Shown here in pieces: positions 62,481 to 64,000 of a stretch of 64,000 nt of DNA. Where the stretch lies: contig NZ_GG730299.1 of assembly GCF_000155975.1 (NCBI RefSeq), positions 248,305 to 312,304 of the forward strand, given 5' to 3'. This DNA is from Citrobacter youngae ATCC 29220. Lineage in GTDB: Bacteria > Pseudomonadota > Gammaproteobacteria > Enterobacterales > Enterobacteriaceae. The notes under the pieces are model-generated. The model saw only the letters and a list, made by a program, of their open reading frames with translations, made no database searches and had not been told where the DNA came from. The number at the start of each line of letters is the position of its first letter. The stretch's first letter is position 1. The translations under genes and the position numbers were made by a program.

Positions 62481-64000
62481 ATGTTATTACCCTGGTTGAT
62501 ACTAATCCCCTTTATCGGTGGCTTCCTGTGCTGGCAGACCGAACGCTTTGGCGTGAAGGTGCCGCGCTGGATCGCGCTGATTACCATGGGACTGACGCTG
62601 GCGCTTGGCCTGCAACTGTGGTTGCAGGGCGGCTATTCACTGACGCAATCCGCGGGCATTCCGCAGTGGCAGTCTGAGTTTGTCCTGCCGTGGATCCCAC
62701 GCTTTGGCATCTCTATCCATTTAGCCATCGACGGCTTGTCGCTGCTAATGGTGGTGCTGACCGGTCTACTCGGCGTTCTGGCGGTTCTTTGCTCCTGGAA
62801 TGAAATCGAAAAATACCAGGGCTTCTTCCACCTGAACCTGATGTGGATCTTAGGCGGCGTGATCGGCGTGTTCCTTGCCATCGACATGTTCCTGTTCTTC
62901 TTCTTCTGGGAAATGATGCTGGTGCCGATGTACTTCCTGATCGCACTTTGGGGGCATAAAGCCTCTGACGGGAAAACGCGTATCACGGCGGCGACCAAGT
63001 TCTTCATTTATACCCAGGCGAGTGGTCTGGTGATGTTGATTGCCATCCTGGCGCTGGTGTTTGTGCACTACAAAGCGACCGGCGTGTGGACCTTCAACTA
63101 TGAAGAGCTGCTGAATACCCCGATGTCCCACGGCGTGGAATACCTGCTGATGCTGGGCTTCTTCATCGCCTTTGCGGTGAAAATGCCGGTGGTTCCGCTG
63201 CACGGCTGGTTGCCGGATGCGCACTCCCAGGCACCGACCGCGGGTTCCGTTGACCTGGCGGGGATCTTGCTGAAAACCGCGGCCTACGGTCTGCTGCGCT
63301 TCTCCCTGCCGCTGTTCCCGAACGCGTCGGCGGAGTTTGCGCCTATCGCCATGTGGCTTGGCGTAATCGGTATCTTCTACGGCGCATGGATGGCCTTCAA
63401 TCAGTACGACATCAAGCGTCTGATTGCCTACACCTCCGTATCCCACATGGGCTTCGTACTGATTGCTATCTACACCGGCAGCCAGCTGGCCTACCAGGGC
63501 GCGGTTATCCAGATGATTGCGCACGGTCTGTCCGCAGCCGGTCTGTTCATCCTGTGTGGTCAGCTGTACGAACGTCTGCACACGCGTGATATGCGTATGA
63601 TGGGTGGTCTGTGGGGCAAAATGAAATGGCTGCCTGCGCTGTCCATGTTCTTCGCAGTGTGTACGCTGGGTATGCCGGGTACAGGTAACTTCGTTGGCGA
63701 ATTTATGATTCTGTTCGGCAGCTACCAGGTGGTTCCGGTCATTACCGTGATCTCGACCTTTGGTCTGGTATTTGCTTCTGTTTACTCGCTGGCGATGCTG
63801 CATCGCGCTTACTTCGGTAAGGCGAAGAGCCAGATTGCCAGTGTTGAACTGCCAGGGATGTCGCTGCGTGAGCTGTTTATCATCCTGTTGCTGGTCGTGC
63901 TTCTGGTACTGCTTGGCTTCTATCCGCAGCCGATTCTGGATACCTCGCATTCTGCGATGAGCAACATCCAGCAGTGGTTTGTTAATTCCGTTACTACTAC
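62481..64000 (+). CDS. nuoM: NADH:quinone oxidoreductase subunit M, last few codons beyond window
   Basis: NuoM is the middle antiporter-like proton-pumping subunit of complex I. The 506 visible codons run from MLLPWLILIPFIGGFLCWQT to QQWFVNSVTTT; E. coli NuoM has 509 residues, so only the end is missing. Key features are FFFFWEMMLVPMYFLIALWG with the essential glutamate and FAVKMPVVPLHGWLPDAHSQ with the pumping lysine. ATG 62481 follows TAAGGGACATACTTAGCT, where AAGGGA is rather distant from the start. Confidence 0.96.
   Translation, partial: MLLPWLILIPFIGGFLCWQTERFGVKVPRWIALITMGLTLALGLQLWLQGGYSLTQSAGIPQWQSEFVLPWIPRFGISIHLAIDGLSLLMVVLTGLLGVLAVLCSWNEIEKYQGFFHLNLMWILGGVIGVFLAIDMFLFFFFWEMMLVPMYFLIALWGHKASDGKTRITAATKFFIYTQASGLVMLIAILALVFVHYKATGVWTFNYEELLNTPMSHGVEYLLMLGFFIAFAVKMPVVPLHGWLPDAHSQAPTAGSVDLAGILLKTAAYGLLRFSLPLFPNASAEFAPIAMWLGVIGIFYGAWMAFNQYDIKRLIAYTSVSHMGFVLIAIYTGSQLAYQGAVIQMIAHGLSAAGLFILCGQLYERLHTRDMRMMGGLWGKMKWLPALSMFFAVCTLGMPGTGNFVGEFMILFGSYQVVPVITVISTFGLVFASVYSLAMLHRAYFGKAKSQIASVELPGMSLRELFIILLLVVLLVLLGFYPQPILDTSHSAMSNIQQWFVNSVTT

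Overview
The window is core chromosome of an enterobacterium close to Escherichia, Salmonella and Citrobacter. Nearly every protein reads as a close relative of the E. coli K-12 protein at the same place on the map, in the order fadL-fadIJ-sixA-smrB-prmB-aroC-mepA-mnmC-fabB-flk-pdxB-accD-folC-purF-hisJQMP-pta-ackA-lrhA-nuo. REP/BIME elements lie at many operon ends and one ERIC element is present. Two genes that I do not expect at these spots in K-12 (a DUF3828-like lipoprotein and a GNAT acetyltransferase), plus the sequence divergence, make Citrobacter or a near relative the likeliest source. The species cannot be fixed from the sequence alone. I see no prophage, IS element, tRNA, rRNA or CRISPR array.

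Layout. 1-5007: fatty acid uptake and anaerobic beta-oxidation (fadL partial, yfcZ, fadIJ) with FadR sites. 5220-11094: sixA, smrB, prmB, and the chain aroC-mepA-yfcA-epmC-yfcL. 11208-16629: mnmC, fabB with FadR/FabR-type sites, a small lipoprotein gene and the MFS gene yfcJ. 16626-27611: flk, then the long co-directional run pdxB-usg-truA-dedA-accD-folC-dedD-cvpA-purF-ubiX. 27899-32075: the basic amino acid ABC importer argT-hisJQMP with two sigma54-type promoters. 32109-38236: GNAT, yfcH, folX, yfcG (minus), yfcF, yfcE, yfcD (plus), yfcC (minus). 38438-41861: pta and ackA on the minus strand. 42201-47848: yfbV, yfbU, hxpA, yfbS, yfbR, alaA. 48775-49713: lrhA, preceded by a 926-bp AT-rich region. 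50341-64000: nuoA to nuoM, encoding NADH dehydrogenase I; nuoM lacks only its last few codons.

The genes form several metabolic blocks: lipid breakdown (fad) and lipid synthesis (fabB, accD); acetate overflow (pta-ackA) beside respiration (nuo); and one-carbon, pterin and purine metabolism (folC, folX, purF).

No unmistakable new multi-gene system is present. The observations most worth checking are: a +1 frameshift in an eight-base homopolymer at the start of yfbR; a repeated hairpin arm overlapping the ubiX ribosome binding site; a full-length ERIC element split by a 78-bp insert made of four hairpins; and a structured 251-bp spacer inside the nuo operon between nuoL and nuoM.
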